Shown: positions 38,036 through 48,216, counted from the first letter of the stretch. The stretch is 64,000 bases of DNA from Ralstonia sp. A12 (GCF_000801955.1 NZ_JSZO01000001.1:434001-498000), one strand, 5' to 3'. The notes: generated from the sequence alone by a model not told the origin. A program made the numbers and translations.

Positions 38036-39535
38036 TCAGGCGCTCGCCACACTCGCGCTCGGGCTGCCGCGCAGCCTCATCCACGCGCTGTAGACAATAG
38101 CTGCCAGCACCAGGCCGACGAACCACGCATACGTGTAGAGCGTGTTGAAGAACGCCGGCACGTTCGGGAATGCACTCGGGAAGGCGGTATGCAGAAAGCC
38201 CGGCAGATTGGGCAACACGCCCACGGCCAGCGCCACCACCGCGCCGATGTTCCAGCCGCCGGTGTAGGCGTATTCGCCGTTCTCCTCGAACAGCTCGTGT
38301 GCGTTCAGGCGCGTGCCGCGGATGAAGAAGTAGTCGACCATCATGATGCCGGCCACCGGCCCCAGCAGCGCGGAATAGCCGACCAGCCACGTGAAGATGT
38401 AGCCCTCGGACGTGGCGAGAATCTTCCACGGCATCATCACGATGGCGATGGTGGCGGTCATCAGGCCACCCGTCTTGTACGAGATGCCCTTCGGCCACAG
38501 GCTGGAAAAGTCATACGCGGGACCGACCAGGTTGGCGGCAAGGTTGCAGCACATGGTGTCCAGCGTCAGGATCACCAGCGCAATGCCTACGCCGATGCCG
38601 GTCATCCGGCTGGTCAGGTCGATCGGGTCCCAGATGGCCTTGCCGTAGATGACCACGGTGGCGGAGGTCACCACCACCGAGATGACCGACAGCAGCGCCA
38701 TCGGAATCGGCAACCCGATCGACTGGCCGACAATCTGGTCACGTTGGGATTTGGCAAAGCGCGTGAAGTCGGGAATGTTCAGCGCCAGCGTCGCCCAAAA
38801 GCCCACCATTGCCGTCAAGCTGGGCCAGAACGTCACCCAGAACAGGCCTTCTTTCTTGCCGCCCGCCACGAACTGCGACGGTGCCGACAGCATCGACCCA
38901 ACACCGCCCGCCTGCGACGTCGCCCACCACACCAGCACGATGCACATCACGATCTTGATCGGGGCGGACCAGCTCTCCAGCCAGCGGATCGAATCGGTGC
39001 CGTGCAGGATGAAGTAGAGCTGCAGCGCCCAGAACAGCAGGAAGCACGCAAGCTGGCCGAACGAGATGTCCAGAAACGGCAGCGGCGCGCCATGCAGCGC
39101 GTTGCCGGTCAGGATATTGGCCAGCGTGTAGATCGCACTGCCGCCCAGCCAGGTCTGGATGCCATACCAGCCGCACGCGACGATGGCGCGCAGCAGTGCC
39201 GGCAGCTTCGCGCCCTGCGTACCGAACGAGGTACGCACCAGCACCGCATACGGAATTCCGTGCTTGGCACCGGCATGGCCGATCAGCAGCATCGGCACCA
39301 GCACGATGGCATTGCCCAGCAGCACCGTCACCACCGCCTGCCACGGCGACATGCCCTGTTCCGTCAGCCCGGCAGCCAGCATGTACGAGGCGATGTTCAT
39401 CACCATGCCGACCCACAGCGCTGCGAAGTGGTACCACTTCCAGGTGCGCTGGGCTAGACCCGTGGGCGCCAGGTCGTCGTTGTAAAGACTGCTACTGGCC
39501 GCTAGCGGCTCGGCGGGTTGCGCTGCCTGCTTCAT
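38036..39535 (-). CDS. NCS1-family nucleobase/hydantoin permease
   Basis: A 499-residue inner-membrane symporter with about 12 helices. NCS1 marks visible are the N-terminal NDDLAPTGLAQRTW, WVGMVMNIASYMLAAGL in TM1, and the TM3–4 region GIPYAVLVRTSFGTQGAKLPALLRAIVACGWYG (given here only as an identifier in parts: GIPYAVLVRTSFG and ALLRAIVACGWYG). Substrates of relatives are uracil, allantoin or hydantoins; the position between preA and hydA favours uracil/thymine or a dihydropyrimidine. GGAGG precedes the ATG. It was not possible to pick the exact substrate from sequence. Confidence 0.9.
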   Translation of the reverse strand: MKQAAQPAEPLAASSSLYNDDLAPTGLAQRTWKWYHFAALWVGMVMNIASYMLAAGLTEQGMSPWQAVVTVLLGNAIVLVPMLLIGHAGAKHGIPYAVLVRTSFGTQGAKLPALLRAIVACGWYGIQTWLGGSAIYTLANILTGNALHGAPLPFLDISFGQLACFLLFWALQLYFILHGTDSIRWLESWSAPIKIVMCIVLVWWATSQAGGVGSMLSAPSQFVAGGKKEGLFWVTFWPSLTAMVGFWATLALNIPDFTRFAKSQRDQIVGQSIGLPIPMALLSVISVVVTSATVVIYGKAIWDPIDLTSRMTGIGVGIALVILTLDTMCCNLAANLVGPAYDFSSLWPKGISYKTGGLMTATIAIVMMPWKILATSEGYIFTWLVGYSALLGPVAGIMMVDYFFIRGTRLNAHELFEENGEYAYTGGWNIGAVVALAVGVLPNLPGFLHTAFPSAFPNVPAFFNTLYTYAWFVGLVLAAIVYSAWMRLRGSPSASVASA

Positions 39536-39640
39536 TGAAAGACCTCCACGGATAGTTGGCGCGCTCTGCGGCGCGCGTCAGGCTCATTTGTAGGAATCAA
39601 AACCGGTCTGCACAAGCCCATCCGGCACCGCACAACCCAA

Positions 39641-40948
39641 TCAGGCTGCCTTGGCCGGCACCTGCGCACTGGCTTCGGGCGCCTGTGCACCAGCGCTTGC
39701 CGGGTTGTTCGGGTGTGTGGTCCAGTTTGCGTAGTCGCCGGCGTCCACACGCTCCATCGTGATGCATTGCTCGACGGGGCACACATGCATGCATAAATTG
39801 CACCCGACGCATTCGGCATCGACCACCTCGAAGTGCCGCTTGCCGTCCTTCTCGCGCGTGATGGCCTGGTGCGAGGTGTCTTCGCAGGCGATATGGCACA
39901 GGCCGCACTGGATGCAGCGGTCCTGATCAATGCGGGCCTTGATGTCGTATTTCAGGTTCAGGTACTTCCAGTCGGTCACGTTGGGGACCGCCCGGCCGCG
40001 AAAATCGTCCAACGTGGCGTAGCCCTTCTCGTCCATCCAGTTGGCCAGGCCGTCGGCCATGTCCTGCACGATGCGGAACCCGTAGTGCATGGCCGCCGTG
40101 CACACCTGCACGCTGCCTGCGCCCAGCACGATGAACTCCGCCGCGTCGCGCCAGTTGGAGATCCCGCCGATACCCGAGATCGGCAGATTGGGCGTCTGGG
40201 CATCGCGCGCGATCTCGGCCACCATGTTCAGCGCGATCGGCTTGACGGCCGGGCCGCAATAACCGCCATGCGTGCCCTTGCCGTCCACGGTGGGCATCGG
40301 GGCCATCTGGTCCAGATCCACCGCCACGATCGAATTGATGGTGTTGATGAGCGACACGCCATCCGCCCCGCCCTTGTACGCCGCGCGCGAGCCCAGTCGG
40401 ATGTCGGTGATGTTGGGGGTGAGCTTGACCAGACACGGCAGCTTGGTCGCCTCCTTCACCCAGCGCGTGACCATCTCCACGTACTCCGGTACCTGCCCGA
40501 CCGCCGCGCCCATCCCCCGCTCGCTCATGCCGTGCGGGCAGCCGAAGTTCAGTTCAACGGCGTCGGCACCGGTGTCTTCCACCATCGGCAGGATCCATTT
40601 CCAGTCCTGCTCGTTGCACGGCACCATCAGCGAAACGATCAGCGCGCGGTCCGGCCAGTCGCGCTTGACTTGCGCGATCTCACGCAGGTTCACATCCAGC
40701 GGCCGATCGGTGATCAGCTCGATGTTGTTCAACCCCGCGATGCGCTGGCCATTCCATTGCACCGCGCCGTAGCGCGAGCTGACATTGACCACATGCGGAT
40801 CGAGCCCCAGCGTCTTCCACACCACGCCGCCCCAGCCCGCCTCAAACGCGCGGTTGACGTTGTAGGCCTTGTCCGTGGGCGGCGCAGAGGCCAGCCAGAA
40901 GGGGTTCGGCGATTTGATACTGGCAATCGTGCAGCGCAAGTCGGCCAT
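39641..40948 (-). CDS. preA: NAD-dependent dihydropyrimidine dehydrogenase subunit PreA
   Basis: A 435-residue protein with an FMN-binding dihydroorotate dehydrogenase-like barrel (residues 1–320) and two C-terminal [4Fe-4S] clusters: CIQCGLCHIACED near 340 and CVGCNLCMHVCPV near 378. With PreT it reduces uracil and thymine using NADH, or works in reverse. The barrel motifs NFGCPHG and TPNITD are present. The open frame reaches 41095, but the ATG at 40948 (MADLRCTIASIKSPNPF) matches the family start and has CGGAG upstream. It is 35 bases after preT. The C-terminal Ala/Pro tail is not conserved. Confidence 0.95.
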   Translation of the reverse strand: MADLRCTIASIKSPNPFWLASAPPTDKAYNVNRAFEAGWGGVVWKTLGLDPHVVNVSSRYGAVQWNGQRIAGLNNIELITDRPLDVNLREIAQVKRDWPDRALIVSLMVPCNEQDWKWILPMVEDTGADAVELNFGCPHGMSERGMGAAVGQVPEYVEMVTRWVKEATKLPCLVKLTPNITDIRLGSRAAYKGGADGVSLINTINSIVAVDLDQMAPMPTVDGKGTHGGYCGPAVKPIALNMVAEIARDAQTPNLPISGIGGISNWRDAAEFIVLGAGSVQVCTAAMHYGFRIVQDMADGLANWMDEKGYATLDDFRGRAVPNVTDWKYLNLKYDIKARIDQDRCIQCGLCHIACEDTSHQAITREKDGKRHFEVVDAECVGCNLCMHVCPVEQCITMERVDAGDYANWTTHPNNPASAGAQAPEASAQVPAKAA

Positions 40949-40983
40949 GTTCGGCTCCGGGAATGTGGTGTGTGAGGGGCGGA

Positions 40984-42330
40984 TCAGGCCGCCATGACCG
41001 TCAAGCTTGCCAGGTAGGCATCGATGGATGCGGCGGCCACCTTGCCGTCCTGCACGGCCTGCACCGTCAGGTCGATGCCACCAGTGGCCGCGCAATCACC
41101 ACCCGCCCAGACATCGAGCAGCGTCGTGCGCCCGCCTGCGTCGACAGCGATACGAGCGCCATCGACCGTCAGCAATTCGCCATCGATACCGATCGGCACC
41201 AGCGTCTGGCCGATGGCCTTGAGCACCATGTCTGCGTCGATCGTGAAACGCTCCACAGCCTCACCCGACGTGCGCTCAAACTCCACACCCGTGATCTGCC
41301 CATCGCGGCCGATCAGCCGTACGGGTTTCGCGTGCGTGACGAGCGTGACGCCGTTTTTTTGCGCAAACTCGCGCTCCGCCCAGGTGGCGCTCATCGATTC
41401 AACGCCGCGGCGATAGACCATCGTCACGCTCGTTGCGCCCAGCTTGCGGCTTTGCACGGCGGCGTCCACCGCTGTGTTGCCGCCGCCAATCACCACCACG
41501 CGCCGGCCAACCGGCACGGCCTCCAGCGCTTCGGCCTGGCGCACCTGTTCGATGAAATCGACCGCGTTCATCACGCCCGAGAGGTCCTCGCCCTCCAGCG
41601 CCAGGGCGCGCACGCCCCCCAAGCCGATCGCCAGAAACACCGCATCGTGCTGCTTGCGCAACGCGTCGAGCGAGACGTCGCCGCCCAAGACCACGCCGGT
41701 CTTCAGCTCGATTCCGCCCACCGAGAGCAGCCACTGCACTTCGCGCTGGGCAAAGTCGTCGACCGTCTTGTAGGCGGCGATGCCGTATTCATTCAGGCCA
41801 CCCGCCTTGGCATGCGCATCGAACAACGTAACGCGGTGCCCTGCGAGTGCCAGGCGATGCGCACACGCCAACCCCGCTGGCCCGGCACCAACCACAGCGA
41901 CATGACGACCGGTGTCGGGCGCACGCCTGAACAAAGTCACGCCCTTGGCCATCGCCCAATCGGTGGCATGGCGCTGCAGCGCGCCGATGGCCACCGGCTG
42001 GGCGTCCTGGTCGTTGCGCACGCATGCGCCCTCGCACAGGATCTCGGTCGGACACACCCGCGCGCACATCCCGCCGAGCGGGTTGGCCGACAGGATGTCC
42101 ATCGCCGCGCCCTTCAGGTTGCCGTTGCCGATCTTGCGGATGAAGCTGGGGATGTCGATCTGCGTGGGGCACGCTTGCACGCACGGCGCGTCATAGCAGT
42201 AGTGGCAGCGGCTGGCGGCGGCCGCTGCGGCGGTAGGGTCGAGCAACGGCGCAATGTCGGCAAACTCGCACGACAACTGATCGCGCGACAGACGATGTGC
42301 GGCAATATCACCGGTTTCCTTGACGGCCAT
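40984..42330 (-). CDS. preT: NAD-dependent dihydropyrimidine dehydrogenase subunit PreT
   Basis: A 448-residue flavoprotein, the electron-input subunit for PreA. The N-terminal domain holds Cys-rich motifs for two [4Fe-4S] clusters (CHYCYDAPCVQACP near residue 42; CARVCPTEILCEGAC near 88), as in the glutamate synthase small subunit. FAD-binding GAGPAGLACA (near 147) and NAD-binding GGGNTAVDAA (near 285) follow. GAAGGAG lies upstream of the ATG. It is separated by 109 bases from the upstream amidohydrolase gene and by 35 from preA. Confidence 0.93.
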   Translation of the reverse strand: MAVKETGDIAAHRLSRDQLSCEFADIAPLLDPTAAAAAASRCHYCYDAPCVQACPTQIDIPSFIRKIGNGNLKGAAMDILSANPLGGMCARVCPTEILCEGACVRNDQDAQPVAIGALQRHATDWAMAKGVTLFRRAPDTGRHVAVVGAGPAGLACAHRLALAGHRVTLFDAHAKAGGLNEYGIAAYKTVDDFAQREVQWLLSVGGIELKTGVVLGGDVSLDALRKQHDAVFLAIGLGGVRALALEGEDLSGVMNAVDFIEQVRQAEALEAVPVGRRVVVIGGGNTAVDAAVQSRKLGATSVTMVYRRGVESMSATWAEREFAQKNGVTLVTHAKPVRLIGRDGQITGVEFERTSGEAVERFTIDADMVLKAIGQTLVPIGIDGELLTVDGARIAVDAGGRTTLLDVWAGGDCAATGGIDLTVQAVQDGKVAAASIDAYLASLTVMAA

Positions 42331-42439
42331 GAAGACTCCTTCGTCAGTGTGAGGACACGGCCGTGCCCGCCGGCCTCACGTGGGCGAGGTCGGGACGGCG
42401 TTTCTTTTGGGGTGCTGCGAAAGCGAACTACAGGTGTGG

Positions 42440-43720
42440 CTATGAGGCGGGCTCGCACGCACGCGACAGCATCGCGTGCAGCAGCACATTCGCGCCCGCC
42501 TCGATCCACTCGGGCGTGGCGTCTTCGATCTCGTTGTGGCTGATGCCGCCGATGCACGGCACGAACACCATCGACGTGGGTGCCACCTGCGACAGGTAGC
42601 ACGCATCGTGGCCCGCACCAGACACCATGTCGCGATGCGAATAGCCAAAGCGCTCGGTCGCTGCGCGGACTGACGCCACGCACGCAGCGTCGAACTTGAC
42701 GGGCTCGTAGTAGAAAATCTGCTCAAGCTGCGTTTCCAGCCCGATGCCATCGGCGATCTTTGCGACACCCTCGCGCAATGCAGCGTCCATCTTTGCAAGC
42801 ACGGCATCGTCCGGATGCCGGAAATCGACAGTGAAGAACACGCGCCCCGGAATCACGTTGCGCGAGTTCGGGTGCACCTGCATCATGCCGACCGTCGCGC
42901 AGGCAAACGGCGCGTGGTCCAAGCCGATGCGATTGACCAGATCAACCACACGCGCGGCGCCCAGCAGCGCATCGCGGCGACGCGGCATCGGCGTTGGGCC
43001 CGCGTGCGCCTCCTGGCCTGTCAGCGTGATCTCGTACCAACGCTGCCCCTGTGCATCCGTCACCACGCCGATGGTCTTCTGCTCGGCCTCGAGAATCGGC
43101 CCTTGCTCGATATGCAGCTCGAATGCCGCATGCAGCTTGCGGCCGCCGCACGGTACATCGCCGGCATAGCCGATGCGCTTGAGTTCGTCACCGATGGTCT
43201 TGCCGTCGACATCCTTGCGCGACAAGCCGTACTCCAGCGTAAAGACGCCCGCAAACACGCCCGAGGCCACCATGGCAGGAGCAAAGCGCGAGCCCTCTTC
43301 GTTGGTCCAGATCACGACTTCGATCGGGTGCTCGGTCTCGATACCGTGATCGTTCAGGCTACGGATCACCTCCAGCCCGCCGAGCACGCCGTAGATGCCG
43401 TCGAAGCGGCCGCCGGTCGGTTGCGAGTCGGCGTGCGAGCCGGTCATGACGGGCAGTGCGTCCGGGTTGCGCCCCGCGCGTCGCATGAAGACGTTGCCCA
43501 TCTGGTCGACCGTGACCGTGCAGCCCGCCTCCTTGGCCCAGCTCACGATCAGGTCGCGGCCCTGCTTGTCGAGATCGGTCAGCGCAAGTCGGCACACGCC
43601 GCCCTTGGGCGTTGCGCCGATCTTTGCCATCGACATCAGGCTGTCCCACAACCGCTTGCCGTCGACCCGCATTGACGTGTCGAGTTGGGCCATGTCCAAC
43701 GTTTCGGATGCTGCAGGCAT
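42440..43720 (-). CDS. Zn-dependent N-carbamoyl amino acid hydrolase / beta-ureidopropionase
   Basis: A 426-residue M20-family hydrolase of the HyuC/AmaB/beta-ureidopropionase group. Metal-binding motifs are GSHADSQPTGGRFDG (near 85–99), WTNEEGSRF (near 129) and the later ELHIEQGP (near 195). With HydA and PreTA it would complete uracil breakdown, releasing beta-alanine, CO2 and ammonia. Hydantoin-derived N-carbamoyl amino acids are the alternative. The frame is open far upstream, but the ATG at 43720 has AAAGGAG and a promoter/operator lies about 160 bases upstream. First gene of the five-gene operon. Confidence 0.9.
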   Translation of the reverse strand: MPAASETLDMAQLDTSMRVDGKRLWDSLMSMAKIGATPKGGVCRLALTDLDKQGRDLIVSWAKEAGCTVTVDQMGNVFMRRAGRNPDALPVMTGSHADSQPTGGRFDGIYGVLGGLEVIRSLNDHGIETEHPIEVVIWTNEEGSRFAPAMVASGVFAGVFTLEYGLSRKDVDGKTIGDELKRIGYAGDVPCGGRKLHAAFELHIEQGPILEAEQKTIGVVTDAQGQRWYEITLTGQEAHAGPTPMPRRRDALLGAARVVDLVNRIGLDHAPFACATVGMMQVHPNSRNVIPGRVFFTVDFRHPDDAVLAKMDAALREGVAKIADGIGLETQLEQIFYYEPVKFDAACVASVRAATERFGYSHRDMVSGAGHDACYLSQVAPTSMVFVPCIGGISHNEIEDATPEWIEAGANVLLHAMLSRACEPAS

Positions 43721-43877
43721 CGTGTGTCGCTCCTTTGGGGGCTGCCATATCAGCCAGCCCAAGCACACGCATGCGGTGCATCGGCGGCCATGTTTTGGGG
43801 CATCTCCGCACGCTGGCAGTGCATGCGGCCTGGTCTGTCGCGGACGATGTTTTGGAGGTCTTGCCCGCCAATCCAAT

Positions 43878-43923
43878 CCTGTCCGATTGGACAGGTTGTA
43901 GACGACGATTCCAGCCAAATCAA
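43878..43923 (-). promoter_or_regulatory. Sigma-70 promoter with overlapping palindromic operator, pyrimidine operon
   Basis: On the minus strand TTGATT (43923–43918), 17 bases, then TACAAC (43900–43895) form a -35/-10 pair. Immediately downstream, CCTGTCC-GATT-GGACAGG (43878–43895) is a perfect 7+7 inverted repeat that would overlap the transcript start. This is where a TetR-family repressor would act, and one is encoded divergently at 44070. The rest of the 349-base gap 43721–44069 shows no other gene. Confidence 0.8.
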
Positions 43924-44069
43924 TGTCTTTCGCAGACAGGCTTTCAAAGCGAGAAGCGTGCCATTGCGATGCAGCATGGCGGATGCGACGGTGTCGACAA
44001 GAGGTGTCGCGCTGTCGTCCAGCGACTAGAATGAGGCGCAGCAAGGCACCCACGCCGCACAAGACGATC

Positions 44070-44768
44070 ATGCGAGACGACCCAGCAGCAGCCACCCCGT
44101 CAGAGCCCACGGAAACTGCCGCGCCAATGCGGCGGCGCAAGGCGCATATCCGCGCGTCGAACGAAGCGCACCTGCTGGCCTGCGCGGAGGCGGTGTTTGC
44201 GGAGCGTGGCCTCGAAGGTGCCAGCACGGCCATGATTGCCGAGCGCGCCGGCCTGCCGAAAGCCAACCTGCACTACTACTTCCCGACCAAGCTGGCGCTG
44301 TACACGCGCGTGCTCGAAGACCTGTTTGAGGACTGGCACCGCGCCGCCAATTCGTTTGAAGACAGTGACGATCCGGCCGAAGCCATCGGCGGTTACGTAC
44401 GCGCGAAGATGGAGTTGTCACGCCGCCGGCCGCTGGGCTCCAAGGTCTGGGCCAACGAGATCATCCACGGCGCGGAGCACATGCAGGACATCCTCACCGA
44501 GCGCGTCAAACCGTGGTTTGACACGCGCGTGCGGGTGATCGATAGCTGGATCGCACGCGGCCTGCTCGCGCCCATCGATGCACAGACGCTGATGTACCTG
44601 ATCTGGTCGACCACGCAGCACTATGCCGACTTCGAAGCGCAGATCCGGGCGCTCTCGGGCAAGCGCGCGCTCACGCAAAAAGCCTTTGCCGAACGGACGG
44701 AGGAAGTCGTGCAACTCGTGCTGCGCGCCTGCGGCGCGGTGTCGGACAGGCCATCCGACAAACGTTGA
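44070..44768 (+). CDS. TetR-family regulator, RutR-like
   Basis: A 232-residue regulator with an N-terminal helix-turn-helix (about residues 25–75: MIAERAGLPKANLHYYFPTKLALY) and a RutR-type C-terminal ligand domain (YVRAKMELSRRRPLGSKVWANEI). RutR binds uracil or thymine and controls pyrimidine breakdown, so this protein most likely represses the divergent hydrolase–preT–preA–permease–hydA operon and is released by a pyrimidine. I chose the ATG at 44070, after which a short disordered tail leads into the HTH; the frame is open upstream to 43923. A bidirectional terminator follows. Confidence 0.87.
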   Translation: MRDDPAAATPSEPTETAAPMRRRKAHIRASNEAHLLACAEAVFAERGLEGASTAMIAERAGLPKANLHYYFPTKLALYTRVLEDLFEDWHRAANSFEDSDDPAEAIGGYVRAKMELSRRRPLGSKVWANEIIHGAEHMQDILTERVKPWFDTRVRVIDSWIARGLLAPIDAQTLMYLIWSTTQHYADFEAQIRALSGKRALTQKAFAERTEEVVQLVLRACGAVSDRPSDKR

Positions 44769-44794
44769 GGGGCCAGAGCGGCCGCCAAACAAAA

Positions 44795-44829
44795 ATGCCG
44801 TTCAGCGTGAACTGAACGGCATCTTTTTT
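44795..44829. terminator. Bidirectional terminator between the TetR gene and rpiA
   Basis: ATGCCGTTCAG (44795–44805) pairs with CTGAACGGCAT (44812–44822), followed by a T-run on the plus strand and, on the minus strand, by a shorter one. It separates convergent genes and shares its stem core with the terminator at 34681. Confidence 0.9.
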
Positions 44830-44855
44830 ACGTCCGACGGTGGTCGGCGTCGCGT

Positions 44856-45542
44856 TTAGAAATCGCGACGCTGCACACCCGTTTCCGTGCCCAGCAGCAA
44901 CACGTTCGCGCCGCGCTTGGCAAACAGGCCAACCGTCACCACGCCTGGAATGTCGTTGACCACCGTTTCCAACCCCTTCGGATCGGCAATCCGCAGGCCC
45001 ACCACATCCAGGATCACGTTGCCGTTGTCGGTCTTGTAGATCTGGCCTTCCTTGGTCATGCGCAGGCGCGGCTGACCGCCCAGCGCAGCGAGTTGGCGTG
45101 CGACGGCGGCACGTGCCATCGGCACCACTTCCACCGGCAGCGGGAACACGCCCATCGTTTCGACCAGCTTGCTGCCGTCGGCAATGCAGACGAAGACGTT
45201 GGCCACCGAGGCAACGATCTTCTCGCGCGTGAGCGCACCGCCGCCGCCCTTGATCATGGCGCCCGAAGCGTCGATCTCGTCGGCGCCGTCCACGTACACG
45301 GGAATCGCGTCGACTTCGTTCAGATCGAGCACCGTGAAGCCGTGGCCCTGCAGGCGGCGCGTCGAGGCTTCCGAGCTCGACACTGCACCGGCAAAACGTG
45401 CTTTGTGCGGCGCCATCGCGTCGATGAACAGGTTGGCGGTCGAGCCGGTGCCGACGCCCAGCACGGCGCCCTCGGGCACGTTGGCCAATACGTAATCTGC
45501 GGCGGCCTGCGCCACCAGCGCCTTCAGTTCATCCTGCGTCAT
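44856..45542 (-). CDS. rpiA: Ribose-5-phosphate isomerase A
   Basis: A 228-residue enzyme interconverting ribose-5-phosphate and ribulose-5-phosphate in the pentose phosphate pathway. Motifs present: [13 protein letters not shown] near residue 26, [11 protein letters not shown] near 78 with catalytic Asp, and [13 protein letters not shown] near 92 with the catalytic Glu/Lys region. The open frame extends to 46013, antisense to tal, but the family start is the ATG at 45542. It is divergent from tal, a pathway partner, with a 150-base shared upstream region. Confidence 0.95.
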   Translation of the reverse strand: MTQDELKALVAQAAADYVLANVPEGAVLGVGTGSTANLFIDAMAPHKARFAGAVSSSEASTRRLQGHGFTVLDLNEVDAIPVYVDGADEIDASGAMIKGGGGALTREKIVASVANVFVCIADGSKLVETMGVFPLPVEVVPMARAAVARQLAALGGQPRLRMTKEGQIYKTDNGNVILDVVGLRIADPKGLETVVNDIPGVVTVGLFAKRGANVLLLGTETGVQRRDF

Positions 45543-45692
45543 CGCAAACACTCGGTCGGGATCGGAAAACCCAGTAGTGTACCGGATCAACATAACGGCC
45601 CTCCTCCGGCTAGCCGAGGCAAACCTGCGGAGTACAATCGATTCATCCTTCACCCTCCAGCGCAATGCTGGAACGCATTCCGGACTCGCTTT

Positions 45693-46652
45693 ATGACTCA
45701 GCTCGATCAACTCAAGCAGTTCACCACCGTCGTCGCCGACACGGGCGATTTCCAGGCCATGCGCGCCTATGCGCCACACGATGCGACCACCAACCCGTCG
45801 CTCATCCTGAAGGCCGTGCAGAAGGCCGAGTACCGCCCGCTGCTGGAGCAGGCCGTGCGCGATGCGCGCAGCGACAGTGTGGAAGACATCATCGATGCCG
45901 TGCTCGTGGCCTTCGGCTGCGAGATCCTGTCGATCATCCCGGGCCGCGTGTCGACTGAAGTCGATGCGCGCCTGTCGTTCGACACCGAGGCGACGGTCGC
46001 CAAGGCCAAGCATCTGATCTCGCTATACGAGGCGCGCGGCGTAGCGCGCGAGCGTGTGCTGATCAAGATCGCATCGACGTGGGAAGGCATTCGTGCGGCG
46101 GACCAGCTTCGCGCCGAAGGCATCCGCTGCAACATGACGCTGTTGTTCTCACTGGCCCAGGCCGTGGCGTGCGCGGAAGCGGGCGTGCAGCTCATCTCGC
46201 CCTTCGTCGGCCGCATCTACGACTGGTACAAGAAGGACGCCGGCGCCAACTGGGACCCGGTCGCGCAAGGCGGCGCGAGCGACCCGGGCGTGCAGTCTGT
46301 CCTGCGCATCTACAACTACTACAAGAAGTTCGACTACACGACCGAGGTGATGGGCGCGAGCTTCCGCAATACCTCGCAGATCGTCGAACTGGCCGGTTGC
46401 GACCTGCTGACCATCAGCCCGGATTTGCTCGCCCAACTGCAGCAATCGGACGCGCCCGTCGAGCGCAAGCTGTCGCCGGACAACGCCAATGCCGCCAACA
46501 TCGTGCGCCTGCCCGCTGATGAGAAATCGTTCCGCTGGCACATGAACGCCGACGCCATGGCCACGGAAAAGCTGGCCGAAGGCATCCGCCTGTTTGCGGC
46601 GGATGCGGTCAAGCTCGAAGCGTTGATTGAGCCGCTGCGCGTGGCAGCGTAA
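45693..46652 (+). CDS. tal: Transaldolase
   Basis: A 319-residue TalB-type transaldolase of the non-oxidative pentose phosphate pathway. The Schiff-base lysine is Lys125 in [12 protein letters not shown], and the N-terminal [12 protein letters not shown] and later RIYDWY motifs are typical. Start at the ATG at 45693 matches the family ([20 protein letters not shown]); the upstream open frame is antisense to rpiA. The ribosome site is weak. It faces the sirtuin gene with a 14-base gap and no obvious terminator. Confidence 0.96.
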   Translation: MTQLDQLKQFTTVVADTGDFQAMRAYAPHDATTNPSLILKAVQKAEYRPLLEQAVRDARSDSVEDIIDAVLVAFGCEILSIIPGRVSTEVDARLSFDTEATVAKAKHLISLYEARGVARERVLIKIASTWEGIRAADQLRAEGIRCNMTLLFSLAQAVACAEAGVQLISPFVGRIYDWYKKDAGANWDPVAQGGASDPGVQSVLRIYNYYKKFDYTTEVMGASFRNTSQIVELAGCDLLTISPDLLAQLQQSDAPVERKLSPDNANAANIVRLPADEKSFRWHMNADAMATEKLAEGIRLFAADAVKLEALIEPLRVAA

Positions 46653-46666
46653 GAAAGGGTAGTGCC

Positions 46667-47416
46667 CTACCCCAGCATGGCGGGCAAGCACACGCCCGCC
46701 GGCTGGTGGATCACCAGATCCGCCGTCGTGTCCAGCGCACTCGGCTCCGGATTCACGACGATCACCTTGGCGCCGTGGTCCTTCGCCAGACCCGGCAACC
46801 CGGCCGCTGGATACACCATGCCGGACGTGCCCACCACTAGGCATACGTCACACGTGTTGGCCGCTTCTTCGGCCCGGTAATTCGCTACCAGCGGAAGCTG
46901 CTCGCCAAACCACACCACACCCGGACGCAGCATTGCGCCGCATGTCGCACAACGCGGCGGCCGGCCCGGCTCGGCCGTCGCAACATCACATTTGCCGCAA
47001 CCGCCAAGCCACTTGTCGACGAACAGGTTGCCGTGCAATTCAATCACGCCTTCACTGCCGGCACGCTGATGCAAGCCATCGACGTTCTGCGTGACCAGCG
47101 TCACCGTCTTGCGCTTGGCCAGCGCGGCAATGGCAACGTGCGCCGGATTCGGCTGGGCTTGCAGCACGCGCTCGCGACGCTCCAGATACCAGTCCCACAC
47201 CATGCGCGGGTGCTTGCGGTATGCGGCCTCGGTGGCCATGTCTTCCGGGTTGAAGCGCGACCAGAGGCCGGTCAGCGCATCACGGAAGGTCGGCACACCG
47301 GATTCTGCCGAGACACCCGCACCGGTGAGCACCATGATGCGCTCGGCGGCGTCGATCCAGGCGTGCGCCTGGGCAAACGCAGCCGCATCGGATGCGGCCG
47401 TCGGTTCGGTGCTCAT
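46667..47416 (-). CDS. cobB: NAD-dependent protein deacylase (sirtuin, CobB-like)
   Basis: A 249-residue class III (Sir2) enzyme removing acetyl or related groups from lysines with NAD+. Motifs: [15 protein letters not shown] near residues 30–44, [12 protein letters not shown] near 107, catalytic His in IELHGNLF near 125, and zinc ligands CGKC and CATC near 138 and 154. The ATG at 47416 overlaps the rlmB stop by 4 bases (ATGA), so it is translationally coupled. The longer open frame upstream is not family sequence. Confidence 0.93.
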   Translation of the reverse strand: MSTEPTAASDAAAFAQAHAWIDAAERIMVLTGAGVSAESGVPTFRDALTGLWSRFNPEDMATEAAYRKHPRMVWDWYLERRERVLQAQPNPAHVAIAALAKRKTVTLVTQNVDGLHQRAGSEGVIELHGNLFVDKWLGGCGKCDVATAEPGRPPRCATCGAMLRPGVVWFGEQLPLVANYRAEEAANTCDVCLVVGTSGMVYPAAGLPGLAKDHGAKVIVVNPEPSALDTTADLVIHQPAGVCLPAMLG

Positions 47417-48168
47417 CCCTTCTTGGCTGGCGCCGCGGCGCGCTGGCGCACGGCCTCGAACAGGCACACGCCGCTGGCCACCGACACGTTCAGGCTTTCC
47501 ACGCTGCCCGCCATCGGAATGCTGACCAGCCCGTCGCACGTCTCACGCGTGAGGCGGCGCATGCCTTCGCCTTCGGCGCCCATCACGATGGCGATCGGGC
47601 CCTTGAAGTCGGCCTGATAGAGATCCTGCTCGGCTTCGTCCGCCGTGCCGATCACCCATACGCCACGCTCCTGCAGCTCGCGCAGCGTGCGCGCCAGGTT
47701 GGTCACGGTGATGTAGGGAACGGTCTCGGCGGCGCCACTCGCCACCTTGGCAACCGTGGTGTTGATACCGACGCTGCGATCCTTGGGAGCAATCACCGCA
47801 TGCGCACCGGCCGCATCGGCCACACGCAGGCAGGCGCCCAGGTTGTGCGGATCGGTCACACCGTCGAGCACCAGCAACAACGGCGTGCCCTCGATGCTGT
47901 CGAGCAGCTCATCCAGGTTGAGCGCCAGCGACAGCGACTCTGCCTTGGCGACCACGCCCTGGTGGCGATCGGTGCCGGCAATGCCGTGCAGGCGGTTGTT
48001 GTCAGCCGGAATCAGGCGCACGCCCGCTGCTTCCGCCGCTTTCAGGAAATCCTGCATGCGGCGGTCGCGGCGGTTAGCCTCGAAATAGATTTCGTCGATC
48101 GACTTCGCGTCGTGGCGCAGTCGGGCGGTAACGGCATGGAAGCCGATGAGGAGCTTGGACTTGGACAT
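47413..48168 (-). CDS. rlmB: 23S rRNA (guanosine-2'-O)-methyltransferase RlmB
   Basis: A 251-residue SpoU/TrmH-family methyltransferase that modifies G2251 of 23S rRNA. The N-terminal substrate-binding domain ([15 protein letters not shown]) and the knotted catalytic domain are seen: [19 protein letters not shown] (motif 1), [13 protein letters not shown] (motif 2) and [16 protein letters not shown] (motif 3). It lies 48 bases after rnr on the same strand, the common rnr–rlmB pairing, and overlaps cobB by 4 bases. Confidence 0.95.
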   Translation of the reverse strand: MSKSKLLIGFHAVTARLRHDAKSIDEIYFEANRRDRRMQDFLKAAEAAGVRLIPADNNRLHGIAGTDRHQGVVAKAESLSLALNLDELLDSIEGTPLLLVLDGVTDPHNLGACLRVADAAGAHAVIAPKDRSVGINTTVAKVASGAAETVPYITVTNLARTLRELQERGVWVIGTADEAEQDLYQADFKGPIAIVMGAEGEGMRRLTRETCDGLVSIPMAGSVESLNVSVASGVCLFEAVRQRAAAPAKKG

Positions 48169-48216
48169 GGCGCGATTGTACCCGTCTGCCCTCGCTCCTC
48201 AGCGGTTTTCCAGGCT

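Noticed and set aside
42440-44266. 608-codon form of the carbamoyl hydrolase
   Set aside because: The extension covers the operator region and the start of the TetR gene on the other strand; the ATG at 43720 has AAAGGAG.
44856-46013. 385-codon form of rpiA
   Set aside because: The extension is antisense to tal; RpiA family length fits the ATG at 45542.
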